DNA of 64,000 bases from Agathobaculum sp. NTUH-O15-33 (GCF_033193315.1 NZ_CP136187.1:682001-746000); one strand, 5' to 3'. Shown: positions 8,506-17,708, counted from the first letter of the stretch. The notes: generated by a model not told the origin, from the letters alone. A program made the numbers and translations.

Positions 8506-9018
8506 ATGGCACTTCGTAAGATTTTGACCGAGGAAGACGAGCAGCTCAAAAAGCGCAGCCGCAAGGTGGAAAAGTTCGACGACCGGCTGCACCAGTTAAT
8601 AGACGATATGCGCGAAACGCTGGAAAACGCCGGCGGCGTAGGCTTGGCCGCGCCGCAGGTGGGTATCTTGCGCCGCGTGGTCGTATTGCTCGACGTCAAT
8701 CAGGAGCCCGAGGAGGTCGTCGAGCTGGTCAACCCCGAGGTGATCGAAACGCGGGGGGAAGAGCGCGTAATTGAAGGCTGTTTGTCTGTTCCCGGCCGCT
8801 GGGGCTATGTCACCCGGCCTACTTGGGCTAAAATCCGCGCGCAGGACCGCGATGGAAACTGGTTCGAGCGTGAAGGAGAGGGCATGGTCGCTCAGTGCTT
8901 TTGCCATGAAACGGAACATTTAGACGGGCATCTTTTCACGGAAAAGGTGGAAGAATATGTGGATATAGAAGCTTTGCGCGCGGAGAACGAGGCGGAAGCG
9001 GAGGGCGGCGCCGAATGA
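8506..9018 (+). CDS. def: Peptide deformylase
   Basis: 170 residues. Removes the N-formyl group from nascent proteins. All three family motifs are present: GVGLAAPQVG (about residue 44), EGCLSVPG (about 86; metal-binding Cys) and CHETEHLDG (about 129; HExxH metal ligands and catalytic Glu). The Glu-rich tail after 160 is short. AAAGGAG lies 9 bp before the ATG. The gene overlaps fmt by 4 bp (ATGA), pairing deformylation with formylation. Confidence 0.97.
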   Translation: MALRKILTEEDEQLKKRSRKVEKFDDRLHQLIDDMRETLENAGGVGLAAPQVGILRRVVVLLDVNQEPEEVVELVNPEVIETRGEERVIEGCLSVPGRWGYVTRPTWAKIRAQDRDGNWFEREGEGMVAQCFCHETEHLDGHLFTEKVEEYVDIEALRAENEAEAEGGAE

Positions 9019-9938
9019 AGATCGTGTTCATGGGCACGCCGGACTTTGCCGAACCAAGTTTGCAGGCGCTGCTCGACGCGGGCCATGAAGTAGCCGCCGT
9101 ATACACCCAGCCGGATAAACCGCAGGGCCGCAAGCAGGTGCTGACTGCTCCGCCGGTCAAAGAATTGGCGCTGAAGCATGGCGTGCCGGTATATCAGCCG
9201 GCCACCCTGCGGGACGAGGCGGAGCAAGCGCGCCTGCGCGAGATCGCGCCGGAGCTGATCGTCGTCGTCGCGTACGGAAAGCTTTTGCCGGGGGCGGTGC
9301 TCGATATCCCGCCGCGCGGCTGTATCAATGTGCACGGCTCGCTATTGCCGCGCTGGCGCGGCGCGGCGCCCATTCAGTGGGCGGTAATCGCTGGGGACAA
9401 AACCGCGGGCGTGACCACCATGCAAATGGCCGAGGGACTGGATACCGGCGATATGCTGCTCACCTATGAGACCGAGATCGGCGAGCGGGAGACCGCGGGC
9501 GAGCTGTTTGACCGGCTGGCCGTCGCGGGCGCGTCGCTGCTGACCGAGACCATTGACCGCCTAAGCGACATCGTGCCCCGCCCACAGGACGACAGCCAAA
9601 GCTGCTATGCCAAGATGCTGGATAAGCAGTTGGCCGTGATCGATTGGACCAGATCGGCGCGTGAGATCGACTGTCTGGTGCGCGGCCTGAACCCGTGGCC
9701 GGTCGCGCTGACGCTGCTTGCGGGCGAGCGGCTCAAGGTTTATTCCGTCACGCCCTGCGCGGGCTGCGGAGCGCCGGGCACGGTGCTGCAGGCAGACCCC
9801 AAGGCCGGGCTGACCATTGCCTGCGGCGAAGGCGCGGTGCATTTGGATGAGATCCAACTCGTCGGCGGCAAGCGTATGAAGAGCGAGGATTTTCTACGGG
9901 GCCATCAAGTGACCCAAGGTTCATTATTGGGAATTTAA
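9015..9938 (+). CDS. fmt: Methionyl-tRNA formyltransferase
   Basis: 307 residues. Transfers a formyl group from 10-formyl-THF to Met-tRNA for initiation. The N-terminus (MKIVFMGTPDFA) and the catalytic block NVHGSLLPRWRGAAPIQWA (Asn and His of the hydrolase/transferase active site) around residue 110 are diagnostic, and the C-terminal OB-like anticodon domain starts near 205. It overlaps def by 4 bp and is followed after 10 bp by a zinc peptidase gene. Confidence 0.97.
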   Translation: MKIVFMGTPDFAEPSLQALLDAGHEVAAVYTQPDKPQGRKQVLTAPPVKELALKHGVPVYQPATLRDEAEQARLREIAPELIVVVAYGKLLPGAVLDIPPRGCINVHGSLLPRWRGAAPIQWAVIAGDKTAGVTTMQMAEGLDTGDMLLTYETEIGERETAGELFDRLAVAGASLLTETIDRLSDIVPRPQDDSQSCYAKMLDKQLAVIDWTRSAREIDCLVRGLNPWPVALTLLAGERLKVYSVTPCAGCGAPGTVLQADPKAGLTIACGEGAVHLDEIQLVGGKRMKSEDFLRGHQVTQGSLLGI

Positions 9939-9948
9939 GGAGAATAGT

Positions 9949-10659
9949 ATGCCTTATTTCGGATTTTACGGAATCGATATGTATTATATCGTGCTGGTTC
10001 TGCCGTGCATCGTTTTGGCGATGTGGGCGCAGATGCGGGTGAAAAGTACGTTTAACCAGTATTCGCGCGTGCGCAATGTGCGCGGCGTGACCGGCGCGCA
10101 GGCCGCGGCGGCCGTGCTGCGGCAAAACGGCGTGGGGGATGTGCGCATCGAGCGCGTGGCCGGTAACCTGACCGACCATTACGATCCGCGCGCGAATGTG
10201 ATCCGCCTGTCCGATTCGGTATATGATTCAATCTCTGTCGCTTCGGTCGGCGTGGCGGCGCACGAGGCCGGTCACGCGGTACAGTACGCGACCGGCTATA
10301 TGCCCATCCGCCTGCGCGCGGCCATCGTGCCGATCACGCAGATCGGTTCGGGCGCCGCGCTGCCGCTCATCCTTCTGGGCCTGTTTATGAACAGCGGCAT
10401 TCTGATCGATATCGGCATTATCGCGTTCGCGCTCGCCACGGTGTTTCAGCTTGTCACGCTGCCGGTTGAGCTGAACGCCTCGAACCGCGCGCTGGCCGCG
10501 ATCGAGCAGGGCGGTCTGCTGACGGCGGACGAATACCCCATGGCAAAGAAAACGCTTTGGGCCGCGGCCATGACCTATGTGGCGGCGCTTGCGGTATCGC
10601 TCGCGCAGCTGCTGCGTCTGCTGCTGCTCTTCGGAGGAAGGGGCCGCGATGATCGCTAA
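9949..10659 (+). CDS. Membrane zinc metallopeptidase (YugP-like, Zn_peptidase_2)
   Basis: 236 residues. An N-terminal membrane helix (about 10-25), then a catalytic stretch with the AAHEAGHAVQ zinc-binding motif near residue 103, then three further hydrophobic helices. The glutamate in ELNASNRALA (about 168) is the probable third ligand. This matches the YugP family of neutral zinc metallopeptidases, membrane proteins whose substrates are not established. The same gene order, def-fmt-peptidase-rsmB-rlmN, is common in Clostridia. Its end overlaps the start of rsmB by 11 bp. Confidence 0.9.
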   Translation: MPYFGFYGIDMYYIVLVLPCIVLAMWAQMRVKSTFNQYSRVRNVRGVTGAQAAAAVLRQNGVGDVRIERVAGNLTDHYDPRANVIRLSDSVYDSISVASVGVAAHEAGHAVQYATGYMPIRLRAAIVPITQIGSGAALPLILLGLFMNSGILIDIGIIAFALATVFQLVTLPVELNASNRALAAIEQGGLLTADEYPMAKKTLWAAAMTYVAALAVSLAQLLRLLLLFGGRGRDDR

Positions 10660-11998
10660 GCGACCCGCCTCCGCGCGCGAGGCCGCGGCTTTCTCGCTGT
10701 TTTCCATGGCGGAGGAGGGCGCGTGGTCGGATGGCGCGCTGCACCATTATCTGGGCCGGGCGGCCTTGCCTGCGCGGGACGCCGCCCTTGCCACGCGCAT
10801 GGTTTACGGCACGGTGCAAAACCAAATGCTGTGTGATTTTTATCTGCGCCGCTTTTCCAGCGTGCGGCTGAAAAAGATCGCGCCGCGCGTGCTGGCCTGC
10901 CTGCGCATGGGCATCTATCAGCTCGCGCTGATGGATAAGATCCCCGCGCACGCCGCCGTGGATGAAACGGTCGCGCTCGTGCGGCGGTACTGTCACGCGA
11001 ACGACCGCACGGTCGCTTTTGCCAACGCGGTGCTGAGAAACGCGGCAAACGCCGTGCAAAGCGATACTTTGCCCCGGCTGGACTGCCCGGATAAGGAAAG
11101 CTACTACGCGCTGCGATACAGCCATCCCGAATGGCTGGTGCGGCTGCTCGCGGCGCAATACGGCCTGAAGGAGACCGAGCAGATCGTGAGGGCGAACAAC
11201 GCGGACGCGCCGCTTTCCGCGCGCGTCAATCTGCTGAAAGCCGCGCCGGCCGACGCGCTGCGCGAGCTGGCGGCGGCGGGGATCACGGCGGAGCCGCACC
11301 CGGCTTTTCCGGCGATCTTGCTGTGCTCCGGCGGCGATGTGGCCGCGACAAGCGCGTTTAACGAAGGGCGCCTGACCATTCAGGACGCCGCCAGCGCGCT
11401 CGCGGCCGAGGTAGCGGACCCGGAGCCGGGGCAGACCGTTTTGGACTGCTGCGCCGCGCCGGGCGGCAAAAGCTTTGCCATGGCGGAGCGGATGCAAAAT
11501 ACGGGCCGCGTGGTATCCTGCGATATTTACGAACATAAGCTTACGAGAATCGCCGAAGGCGTGAAGCGGCTGGGCCTTTCCATCATCGAGCCGGTCTTGC
11601 AGGACGCCGCCGCACCGCGCGCGGCGTTTCTCGGGCAGGCCGACGTCGTGCTGTGCGACGTGCCCTGTTCCGGGCTCGGCATCATTCGGAAAAAGCCGGA
11701 GATCCGCTATAAGGACGAGCGCGCGATCGAAGCGCTGCCCGCCGTTCAGGCCGCGATTCTTCAAAACTGCGCGCAGTACGTAAAGCCCGGCGGCACGCTG
11801 GTGTACTCCACCTGCACGATCTTGGCGCGCGAAAACGAACAGATCGTTCGCGCCTTTTTGACGAAAAACCCCGCCTTCGAGGCGGTACCATGGAAGCACC
11901 CCGCCTGCGGCGAGCAGGCGGACGGCATGGCGACGCTGCTGCCGCACCGCAACCGGACGGACGGCTTTTTCATCGCCAAAATGAGGAAGAAAGCATGA
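10649..11998 (+). CDS. rsmB: 16S rRNA (cytosine-967-C5)-methyltransferase
   Basis: 449 residues. The N-terminal NusB-like RNA-binding domain (about 1-140) is followed by an AdoMet methyltransferase domain: DCCAAPGGKSFAMAE binds AdoMet, CDVPCSGLG and YSTCTI carry the two conserved cysteines, the second of which attacks the base. The start at 10649 has GGAGGAAGGGG 5 bp upstream, inside the peptidase gene. The stop overlaps rlmN as ATGA. Confidence 0.95.
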   Translation: MIAKRPASAREAAAFSLFSMAEEGAWSDGALHHYLGRAALPARDAALATRMVYGTVQNQMLCDFYLRRFSSVRLKKIAPRVLACLRMGIYQLALMDKIPAHAAVDETVALVRRYCHANDRTVAFANAVLRNAANAVQSDTLPRLDCPDKESYYALRYSHPEWLVRLLAAQYGLKETEQIVRANNADAPLSARVNLLKAAPADALRELAAAGITAEPHPAFPAILLCSGGDVAATSAFNEGRLTIQDAASALAAEVADPEPGQTVLDCCAAPGGKSFAMAERMQNTGRVVSCDIYEHKLTRIAEGVKRLGLSIIEPVLQDAAAPRAAFLGQADVVLCDVPCSGLGIIRKKPEIRYKDERAIEALPAVQAAILQNCAQYVKPGGTLVYSTCTILARENEQIVRAFLTKNPAFEAVPWKHPACGEQADGMATLLPHRNRTDGFFIAKMRKKA

Positions 11999-13020
11999 CG
12001 GAAATCAAAAGCCTGACAATCGAAGAGCTGCGGCAGGCCATGGCCGCTTTGGGGGAAAAGCCCTTTCGCGCGGGACAGATCTACAAGTGGCTGCACGAAG
12101 GCGTGACCTCGTTCGACGAGATGACAAACCTTTCAAAGCCCCTGCGCGAAAAGCTGAAAACAGAATTTGTGCTCACCGTGCCCGAGCTGGCGCGCAAGCA
12201 GGTATCAAAGGTGGACGGCACGGTAAAGTACCTCTGGAAAATGCGGGACGGCCAAGCGGTCGAATCGGTTTTGATGCGTTATGAGCACGGCGTTTCGGCC
12301 TGTGTATCCACGCAGGCGGGCTGCCGGATGGGGTGCAAATTTTGCGCTTCCGGCCTCGGCGGGCTCAAGCGCCATCTTTCGCCGGGCGAAATACTGGACG
12401 AGATATTGTTCATGCAGCGGGACGCGGGCGAGCGTATCCACAGCCTTGTGCTGATGGGTACGGGCGAGCCGCTGGATAATTACGATAATGTGCTAAAATT
12501 CTTACAGCTTGTGAGCAGCCCGGAGGGACTGAACCTAGGTCAGCGTCATATTTCCTTGTCAACGAGCGGAATTGCTGATAAAATAGAGTTGCTTGCAAAG
12601 GAGAAATTACAGCTCACGCTTTCGATTTCCCTGCACGCGCCGGATAATGAAACGCGTACTTCGCTGATGCCGGTGAACGACGCGTTTCCCGTGGAGCGCC
12701 TGATGCGCGCCTGCCGCACGTATTTTGAAACGACCGGGCGGCGTATCTCTTACGAGTATATGATGGCGCAAGGCGTGACCGACCGCCCTTGGCAGGCGGA
12801 GCGGCTGCTCACGCTGTTGGCAAGACCGGCGCATGTCAACCTGATCCCGCTCAACGAGGTAGCGGAAAGCCCGCTGAAGCCCTCGACCAAAGAAGCGGTG
12901 CGGCGCTTTCAGCAGATTTTGGAGCGGGGCGGCGTGACCGCGACCGTGCGCCGCCGTCTTGGCCCCGATATCGACGCGGCCTGCGGCCAGCTCCGCCGCC
13001 GCGAGCTGCAGCAGCCTTAG
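11995..13020 (+). CDS. rlmN: 23S rRNA / tRNA adenosine C2 methyltransferase, radical SAM
   Basis: 341 residues. Methylates C2 of A2503 in 23S rRNA and A37 in some tRNAs. The radical-SAM motif CRMGCKFC (about residue 110) binds the 4Fe-4S cluster; GTGEPLDNYDN follows; the two mechanistic cysteines are present (VSACVST and, near the C-terminus, DAACGQLR). The start overlaps the rsmB stop by 4 bp. Downstream lies the structured repeat that separates this operon from the phosphatase gene. Confidence 0.96.
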   Translation: MTEIKSLTIEELRQAMAALGEKPFRAGQIYKWLHEGVTSFDEMTNLSKPLREKLKTEFVLTVPELARKQVSKVDGTVKYLWKMRDGQAVESVLMRYEHGVSACVSTQAGCRMGCKFCASGLGGLKRHLSPGEILDEILFMQRDAGERIHSLVLMGTGEPLDNYDNVLKFLQLVSSPEGLNLGQRHISLSTSGIADKIELLAKEKLQLTLSISLHAPDNETRTSLMPVNDAFPVERLMRACRTYFETTGRRISYEYMMAQGVTDRPWQAERLLTLLARPAHVNLIPLNEVAESPLKPSTKEAVRRFQQILERGGVTATVRRRLGPDIDAACGQLRRRELQQP

Positions 13021-13190
13021 CACCCCTCGCGCCGCAGCGCGCATTTCAAAAGAAAAGCACGGCTTGCCGTGATTTTCATCAAAAGTGCGAGCTTTGCCCG
13101 TGCTTTTGATACAAACCGCCGGAGAAGTGTGCCCACAGGGCGCGCGCCGTAGGCGGAATCCTCGATCGCAAGCGTGCTTGTGATCGAATA
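13021..13190 (+). repeat. Structured intergenic repeat, copy A
   Basis: Begins right after rlmN. It contains, in order, a GC-rich dyad (CGCGCCGCAGCGCG, about 13028-13041), a hairpin at 13052-13077 (GAAAAGCACGG against CCGTGATTTTC), a hairpin at 13078-13110 (ATCAAAAG against CTTTTGAT), a conserved core (GTGTGCCC and GGGCGCGCGCC near 13128-13148) and a hairpin at 13162-13187 (TCGATCGCAAGC against GCTTGTGATCGA). The same order is found on the minus strand at 30985-31160 with other stem sequences, and in part at 20480-20535. It may end rlmN transcription or act in the PP2C leader. Confidence 0.75.
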
Positions 13191-13205
13191 AATCCGGAGG
13201 TTCCT

Positions 13206-13967
13206 ATGGAATGGTTTGGCTTGACCGATAAAGGACGCGTGCGTCCGACCAATCAGGATATTTTTAAGATCGATACGAAGGAGGACGCGCATACCGCGCT
13301 TCTCGTCGTGTGCGACGGTATGGGCGGCGCGAACGCCGGCAACGTGGCCAGCCGCTTTGCGGCGCAGTCCTTTGCCGAGGCGGTAACGCCCGCCCTTGAA
13401 ACCGAGCTGCCCGCTGAAAAACGGCAGGCGCTTTTAAAAGATGCGCTCGTCAGGGCCAACGACACGGTATTCGAGCTTGCCGGTAGGCAGCCCGAATTTC
13501 GCGGCATGGGCACAACGCTGGTCGCCGCCCTGATATGGAACGATCAGGCGACGTTGCTGAACGTGGGCGACAGCCGCGGCTATCTGTTCGACGGGGAGAC
13601 CCTGCATCAGGTGACAGAGGATCACTCCTATGTGGAGGAGATGCTCCGTCAGGGCAGGATTACCGCGGCCGACGCACGCACCCATCCGCAAAAAAACCTG
13701 ATCACGCGCGCGGTTGGCGTCGATATCGACGTGGAGGGCGACCTGTTTGAGGTAAACCTGAAGCCGGGCGAGATATTGCTGCTCTGTACCGACGGACTGA
13801 CCGGCATGGTGGAGGACGGCGATATCGCCGAAACGCTTCGCCGTGCCGCATCGCTGCCGCTCATGGGCGATCAGCTGCTGAGTCAGGCATTGGCGGGCGG
13901 CGGAAGGGATAACATTACCGTAGCATTGTTCCGCCCCTGCGGGGAACCGGCAAAAGAGGAGGCTTGA
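13206..13967 (+). CDS. PP2C-family protein Ser/Thr phosphatase (Stp/PrpC)
   Basis: 253 residues. Metal-dependent phosphatase that reverses phosphorylation by the adjacent PASTA kinase. Motifs: RVRPTNQDIF (metal-binding Asp), CDGMGGANAG, GDSRGYL, CTDGLTGMVEDGDI and GGRDNITVAL. The catalytic aspartates are all there. The gene starts with ATG behind CCGGAGG, and ends 5 bp before the kinase start. The phosphatase-kinase-rsgA order is the standard Firmicute arrangement. Confidence 0.95.
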   Translation: MEWFGLTDKGRVRPTNQDIFKIDTKEDAHTALLVVCDGMGGANAGNVASRFAAQSFAEAVTPALETELPAEKRQALLKDALVRANDTVFELAGRQPEFRGMGTTLVAALIWNDQATLLNVGDSRGYLFDGETLHQVTEDHSYVEEMLRQGRITAADARTHPQKNLITRAVGVDIDVEGDLFEVNLKPGEILLLCTDGLTGMVEDGDIAETLRRAASLPLMGDQLLSQALAGGGRDNITVALFRPCGEPAKEEA

Positions 13968-13972
13968 CCCTG

Positions 13973-16024
13973 ATGGACAAATACATAGGCAAGCTGCTCG
14001 GCGGCCGGTATGAGATTATCGACGTCGTCGGCGTTGGCGGTATGGCCATGGTATACCGCGCGCGCTGCCATGTGCTCAACCGCTATGTGGCCGTTAAAAT
14101 TTTAAAAGATGAATTCGCGAAGGACCCCGATATCCGCCGCCGCTTTTCCATTGAATCGCAGGCGGTCGCCAAGCTTTCGCATCACAATATTGTTTCCGTG
14201 TACGACGTTGGCAACGACAACGGCGTGGACTATATCGTGATGGAGCTGATGGAGGGCGTCACGCTAAAAGAATATTTGCAGAAAAAGGGCCACCTGTCTT
14301 GGCAGGAATCGCTGTTTTTCGCGCAGCAGATTGCGCGCGCGCTGGTGCACGCGCATTCGCGCGGCATCATCCATCAGGATATCAAGCCGCAAAATGTGAT
14401 CATCCTCCGGGACGGGACGGCCAAGCTGACGGATTTCGGCATCGCCTCCTTTGCCACCACGCAGGAGACCAAGGTCGTGCAGGAGGCCATCGGCTCGGTG
14501 CACTATATTTCGCCCGAGCAGGCCAAGGGCTCGTCCATCGATTACCGGACGGATATTTATTCGCTCGGCGTCGTGATGTACGAGATGGTGACCGGCAAGC
14601 TGCCCTTTGAAGGGGAAACCGCCATTCAGGTGGTCATGCAGCATTTAAACGCCGTGCCTCTGCCGCCCAGCGAGCTTGCGCCCGAGGTGCCGCACGGCTT
14701 TGATGAGATCATTATGCACGCGATGTGCGCGAACATCAATAAGCGCTACGCCTCGGCGGAGGAGCTTTATACCGATTTGGAGCGCCTGAAAAGCGACGTG
14801 GACGCTGCCTTCCATTACGACGCGGGCTGCGGCGATGGAGAAACGCAGGTGCTTGGGCACGATGTGGTGGAGGCCGCGCGCCGTACCCCGGTGGCGGCCG
14901 ACCGCGACCGCGCCGTGCAGGTCCGCCGAACGGCGGTCGAAACCCGCGAACCGGAAACCTTTTTTGAGCGGCTCGGCGAGCGCCCCGCGCTGGCCGCGAC
15001 CGTGGCGGTCGTCGTGTTCGCGGTGATCGCGCTGGTCGTCGCGGGCGCGCTGATCCTGACCGGCAACAAGGGGGAAAAGATAAGCGTGCCGCCATTTGTC
15101 GGCTACTATTTTGAAGATGTGATGAAGAACGCCGAATGGACGGAGAACTTCACGATCAAGGAAGCGGAAAAGCGGGTGGAATCCAGCCAGCCCGTGGGTA
15201 TGGTGCTGGAACAGAGCGTCGACCCTTACAGCAAGGTGACGCGCGGCACTAATATTGTGCTTACCGTGTCCGCGGGCGGACCGGAAGCGGACAACAGCTA
15301 TACGATTTCCGAATTCAAGGGCAAAACGATGGAATACGTCCAAACCGTGCTAGACCGGCACAACGTCAGCTATAAAACGGAAACCGAATATTCGGAGGAG
15401 CAGGAAAAGGATTTGGTCATCCGCACCCAGCCTGCCGCGGGCCAAAAGCTGGCCGAGGGCGAAACGCTGACGGTCTTCATCAGTCTGGGCAAGGAAGTCA
15501 AGCTGGTCGACGTGCCGAGTCTGTATGGGCAGAGCGTAAGCAAGGCGGAAAAAACGCTCAACGCGGTAAATCTGGCTCGCGGCGGCATTACCGAGATTTC
15601 AAGCGACCAGCCGCAGGGCACTGTGGTCAGCCAATCGCCGGCGGCCGGCGAAAAGCTGGAGGAGGGAAAGTCGGTCGATATTCAGATCTCCTCGGGCAAA
15701 ACGGTGAAGCCGCCGGAGACTAACGAGCCTGAACCGCCGGATGAACCCGAGCCGGACGGCGGCGAGACCGGCGGCGACGAGCCTGAGCCGGAACCCACGG
15801 AGCCGGCTGTCGGCACCGCCCGCATCCCGGTCGTTATGCCGCCCGATACCGAAAGCGCGCAGGTGACCATCACGCTGGACGGTCAGACGCTGTATGACCA
15901 AACGGTCTCCTCGGCAAGCGGCTCGGTCGCGGTAACGGTCACCGGCCCGGCCGGCACGCACGAGGTACAGGTAAGCGTAGGCGGGGGAGCGTCCCAGCCC
16001 TACACAGCCACGTTCAATTCGTAA
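13973..16024 (+). CDS. prkC: PASTA-domain serine/threonine protein kinase (PrkC/Stk)
   Basis: 683 residues. Kinase domain 1-270 (glycine loop VGVGGMAMVY, Lys42 in VAVKIL, DFG at 154-156), a linker, one membrane helix at about 340-362, three extracellular PASTA repeats (about 370-570), a Pro/Glu/Asp-rich spacer and a final beta-rich segment of about 70 residues. PASTA domains bind muropeptides. The catalytic loop reads HQD (134-136) where HRD is normal. ATG at 13973 is preferred over a TTG at 13964, which is only 1 bp from GAGGAGG. The extra C-terminal domain resembles an Ig-like/PEGA fold but I cannot name it securely. Confidence 0.95.
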   Translation: MDKYIGKLLGGRYEIIDVVGVGGMAMVYRARCHVLNRYVAVKILKDEFAKDPDIRRRFSIESQAVAKLSHHNIVSVYDVGNDNGVDYIVMELMEGVTLKEYLQKKGHLSWQESLFFAQQIARALVHAHSRGIIHQDIKPQNVIILRDGTAKLTDFGIASFATTQETKVVQEAIGSVHYISPEQAKGSSIDYRTDIYSLGVVMYEMVTGKLPFEGETAIQVVMQHLNAVPLPPSELAPEVPHGFDEIIMHAMCANINKRYASAEELYTDLERLKSDVDAAFHYDAGCGDGETQVLGHDVVEAARRTPVAADRDRAVQVRRTAVETREPETFFERLGERPALAATVAVVVFAVIALVVAGALILTGNKGEKISVPPFVGYYFEDVMKNAEWTENFTIKEAEKRVESSQPVGMVLEQSVDPYSKVTRGTNIVLTVSAGGPEADNSYTISEFKGKTMEYVQTVLDRHNVSYKTETEYSEEQEKDLVIRTQPAAGQKLAEGETLTVFISLGKEVKLVDVPSLYGQSVSKAEKTLNAVNLARGGITEISSDQPQGTVVSQSPAAGEKLEEGKSVDIQISSGKTVKPPETNEPEPPDEPEPDGGETGGDEPEPEPTEPAVGTARIPVVMPPDTESAQVTITLDGQTLYDQTVSSASGSVAVTVTGPAGTHEVQVSVGGGASQPYTATFNS

Positions 16025-16046
16025 AACGGGAACAGGGGAAACTTCA

Positions 16047-16943
16047 TTGACAACAGGAATCATCCTGAAAGGGATCGGCGGGTTCTACTATGTGGGCACC
16101 GCCGATGGAATTATTGAATGCAAGGCGCGCGGTCGGTTCCGCAAAACCGTGGGCAAGCCGATCATCGGCGATCGCGTCACGCTGGAGCTTCAACCGGACG
16201 GCTCGGGCTACCTGCAGGAGATCGGCGAGCGGCGGAACTCGCTCGTGCGGCCGGCGGTCGCGAACCTCGACCTATTGGTCGCGGTCGCTTCCGCCGCGCC
16301 GCCGCAGACCGATCCCTTCTTGATCGACAAGGTCACGGCGATCGCGGTGCACAAGGGGATCGATCCGCTTGTGGTCATCAATAAGACCGACCTTGATCCG
16401 GGGGACGAGCTGTACGGCATCTATAAAAAAAGCGGACTGGAAACGTTGCGCGTCAGCGCGGAGACCGGTGAGGGCATCGAGCTGCTGCGCGCGCGCATTG
16501 CGGGCAAGGTGGCGGCGTTCGCGGGCAATTCGGGCGTGGGAAAGTCGAGCGTCCTCAACTGTCTGGACCCCGGCTTTTTCGCCGAGGTGGGCGAGATATC
16601 CGACCGCATCGGCCGGGGGCGGCACACGACGCGCCACGTCGAGCTGCGGCCCATGCCGGGCGGCGGCTATATCGCGGATACGCCGGGTTTTTCCTCGTTT
16701 GAAACCGAGCAGATGGATCTGGTCATGGCGGATCAGCTGCAATATGCCTTCCCGGAATTTGAGCCTTATTTGGGCGGGTGTCAATTCACAGGCTGCGCGC
16801 ATGTCAAGGAAAAGGGCTGCGCGGTGCGGCAGGCCGTCGCCGACGGACACATCGCCGAAAGCCGTCACGCAAGCTATGTGCGGCTTTATGAAAGCGTAAA
16901 GGATTTGAAGGAATGGGAGATTTCAAAGGGCGGTGCGCGCTGA
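16047..16943 (+). CDS. rsgA: Ribosome small-subunit GTPase RsgA
   Basis: 298 residues. A circularly permuted GTPase that matures the 30S subunit. N-terminal OB fold, then G4 (NKTD, about 112), G1 (GNSGVGKSS, about 165) and G3 (DTPGF, about 211) in the permuted order, then a zinc motif (CQFTGCAHVKEKGC). No ATG is available in frame near the start; TTG at 16047 with AGGGGAA upstream fits. It overlaps the next gene by 31 bp. An rpe gene, often found between rsgA and the thiamine kinase gene, is missing here. Confidence 0.95.
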   Translation: MTTGIILKGIGGFYYVGTADGIIECKARGRFRKTVGKPIIGDRVTLELQPDGSGYLQEIGERRNSLVRPAVANLDLLVAVASAAPPQTDPFLIDKVTAIAVHKGIDPLVVINKTDLDPGDELYGIYKKSGLETLRVSAETGEGIELLRARIAGKVAAFAGNSGVGKSSVLNCLDPGFFAEVGEISDRIGRGRHTTRHVELRPMPGGGYIADTPGFSSFETEQMDLVMADQLQYAFPEFEPYLGGCQFTGCAHVKEKGCAVRQAVADGHIAESRHASYVRLYESVKDLKEWEISKGGAR

Positions 16944-17557
16944 TCCTTGCGGCCGCGCCCGAAACGGAGTACGGCTATGTTAAGGGCTTGCTGCGCACGC
17001 ACCCGGACGCGTTGATCGCCTGTGCGGACGGCGGTCTGCGCCATGCGCGCAGGCTGGGGCTTACGCCGGATTTTATGGTATCGGACTGCGACTCCATGCC
17101 GGAGACCGAGGGGGCGGAGGTGCTCCGCCTGCCGCCGGAGAAGGACGATACCGATACTCAGACCTGCCTGCGCGAGGTATTTCGCCGCGGCTGCCGCGAG
17201 GCGTATCTCGTTTGCGCCACCGGCGGACGGCTCGATCATATGCTCGCCAACCTTTCGCTTTTGGAGGAAGCGCGCGCCCTTGGCGGCAGGCTGACCGTGC
17301 AGGACAAGCAAAACCGTGTGGTTTTGCATGAAGGCGGGCGGCAGATATTCAAAATTGAGCCGGAGGATCGCTATTTCTCCATCGTGCCGCTGGATGAAAC
17401 GCTTAGGGGCGTGACGATAGAAAACGCCAAGTATCCGCTTTGCGATGCGCTGGTGCGCCGCGCGGGCATGATCACTATCTCTAACGAGGCTTTGGGGCCG
17501 GAAATCGCCATTACCATCGCGCGGGGTCGCGCGCTGATCGTTTTTACGCATGATTAA
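16913..17557 (+). CDS. thiN: Thiamine pyrophosphokinase
   Basis: 214 residues. Converts thiamine to thiamine diphosphate. Conserved motifs include CADGGLRHA, DFMVSDCDSM, EKDDTDTQ (metal and ATP binding) and the GGRLDHMLAN block; the C-terminal beta domain (about 150-214) binds thiamine and ends in SNEALGPEIAITIARG-like sequence. The start lies inside rsgA with AAAGGA 7 bp upstream, showing tight coupling. No thiamine riboswitch is visible, so the gene seems to be expressed with rsgA. Confidence 0.92.
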   Translation: MGDFKGRCALILAAAPETEYGYVKGLLRTHPDALIACADGGLRHARRLGLTPDFMVSDCDSMPETEGAEVLRLPPEKDDTDTQTCLREVFRRGCREAYLVCATGGRLDHMLANLSLLEEARALGGRLTVQDKQNRVVLHEGGRQIFKIEPEDRYFSIVPLDETLRGVTIENAKYPLCDALVRRAGMITISNEALGPEIAITIARGRALIVFTHD

Positions 17558-17588
17558 GCCCCAGTTTTTGTGAAAGTTCGACACCTTG

Positions 17589-17612
17589 GCCGCCGCCCTT
17601 GGCGGCTTTTTT
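17589..17612 (+). terminator. Rho-independent terminator after thiN
   Basis: GCCGCC (17589-17594), a 6-base loop, GGCGGC (17601-17606), then six Ts. It closes the long phosphatase-kinase-rsgA-thiN unit. Confidence 0.75.
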
Positions 17613-17648
17613 CTACTAAGGTGTTTTTGCAATTTTTTAATCGCAGAC

Positions 17649-17677
17649 TTGCAAACTGCCTGCCGAGGGCATATAAT
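17649..17677 (+). promoter_or_regulatory. Sigma-A promoter for the aminotransferase gene
   Basis: TTGCAA (17649-17654), 17-bp spacer, TATAAT (17672-17677), about 32 bp before the GTG at 17709. Confidence 0.75.
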
Positions 17678-17708
17678 AAACCGTAGAGAGATGTGAGGAG
17701 TGAATGGA

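Noticed and set aside
16272..16868. Long minus-strand frame opposite rsgA
   Set aside because: It mirrors the codon pattern of rsgA, whose GTPase motifs are all intact, and has no start signal.
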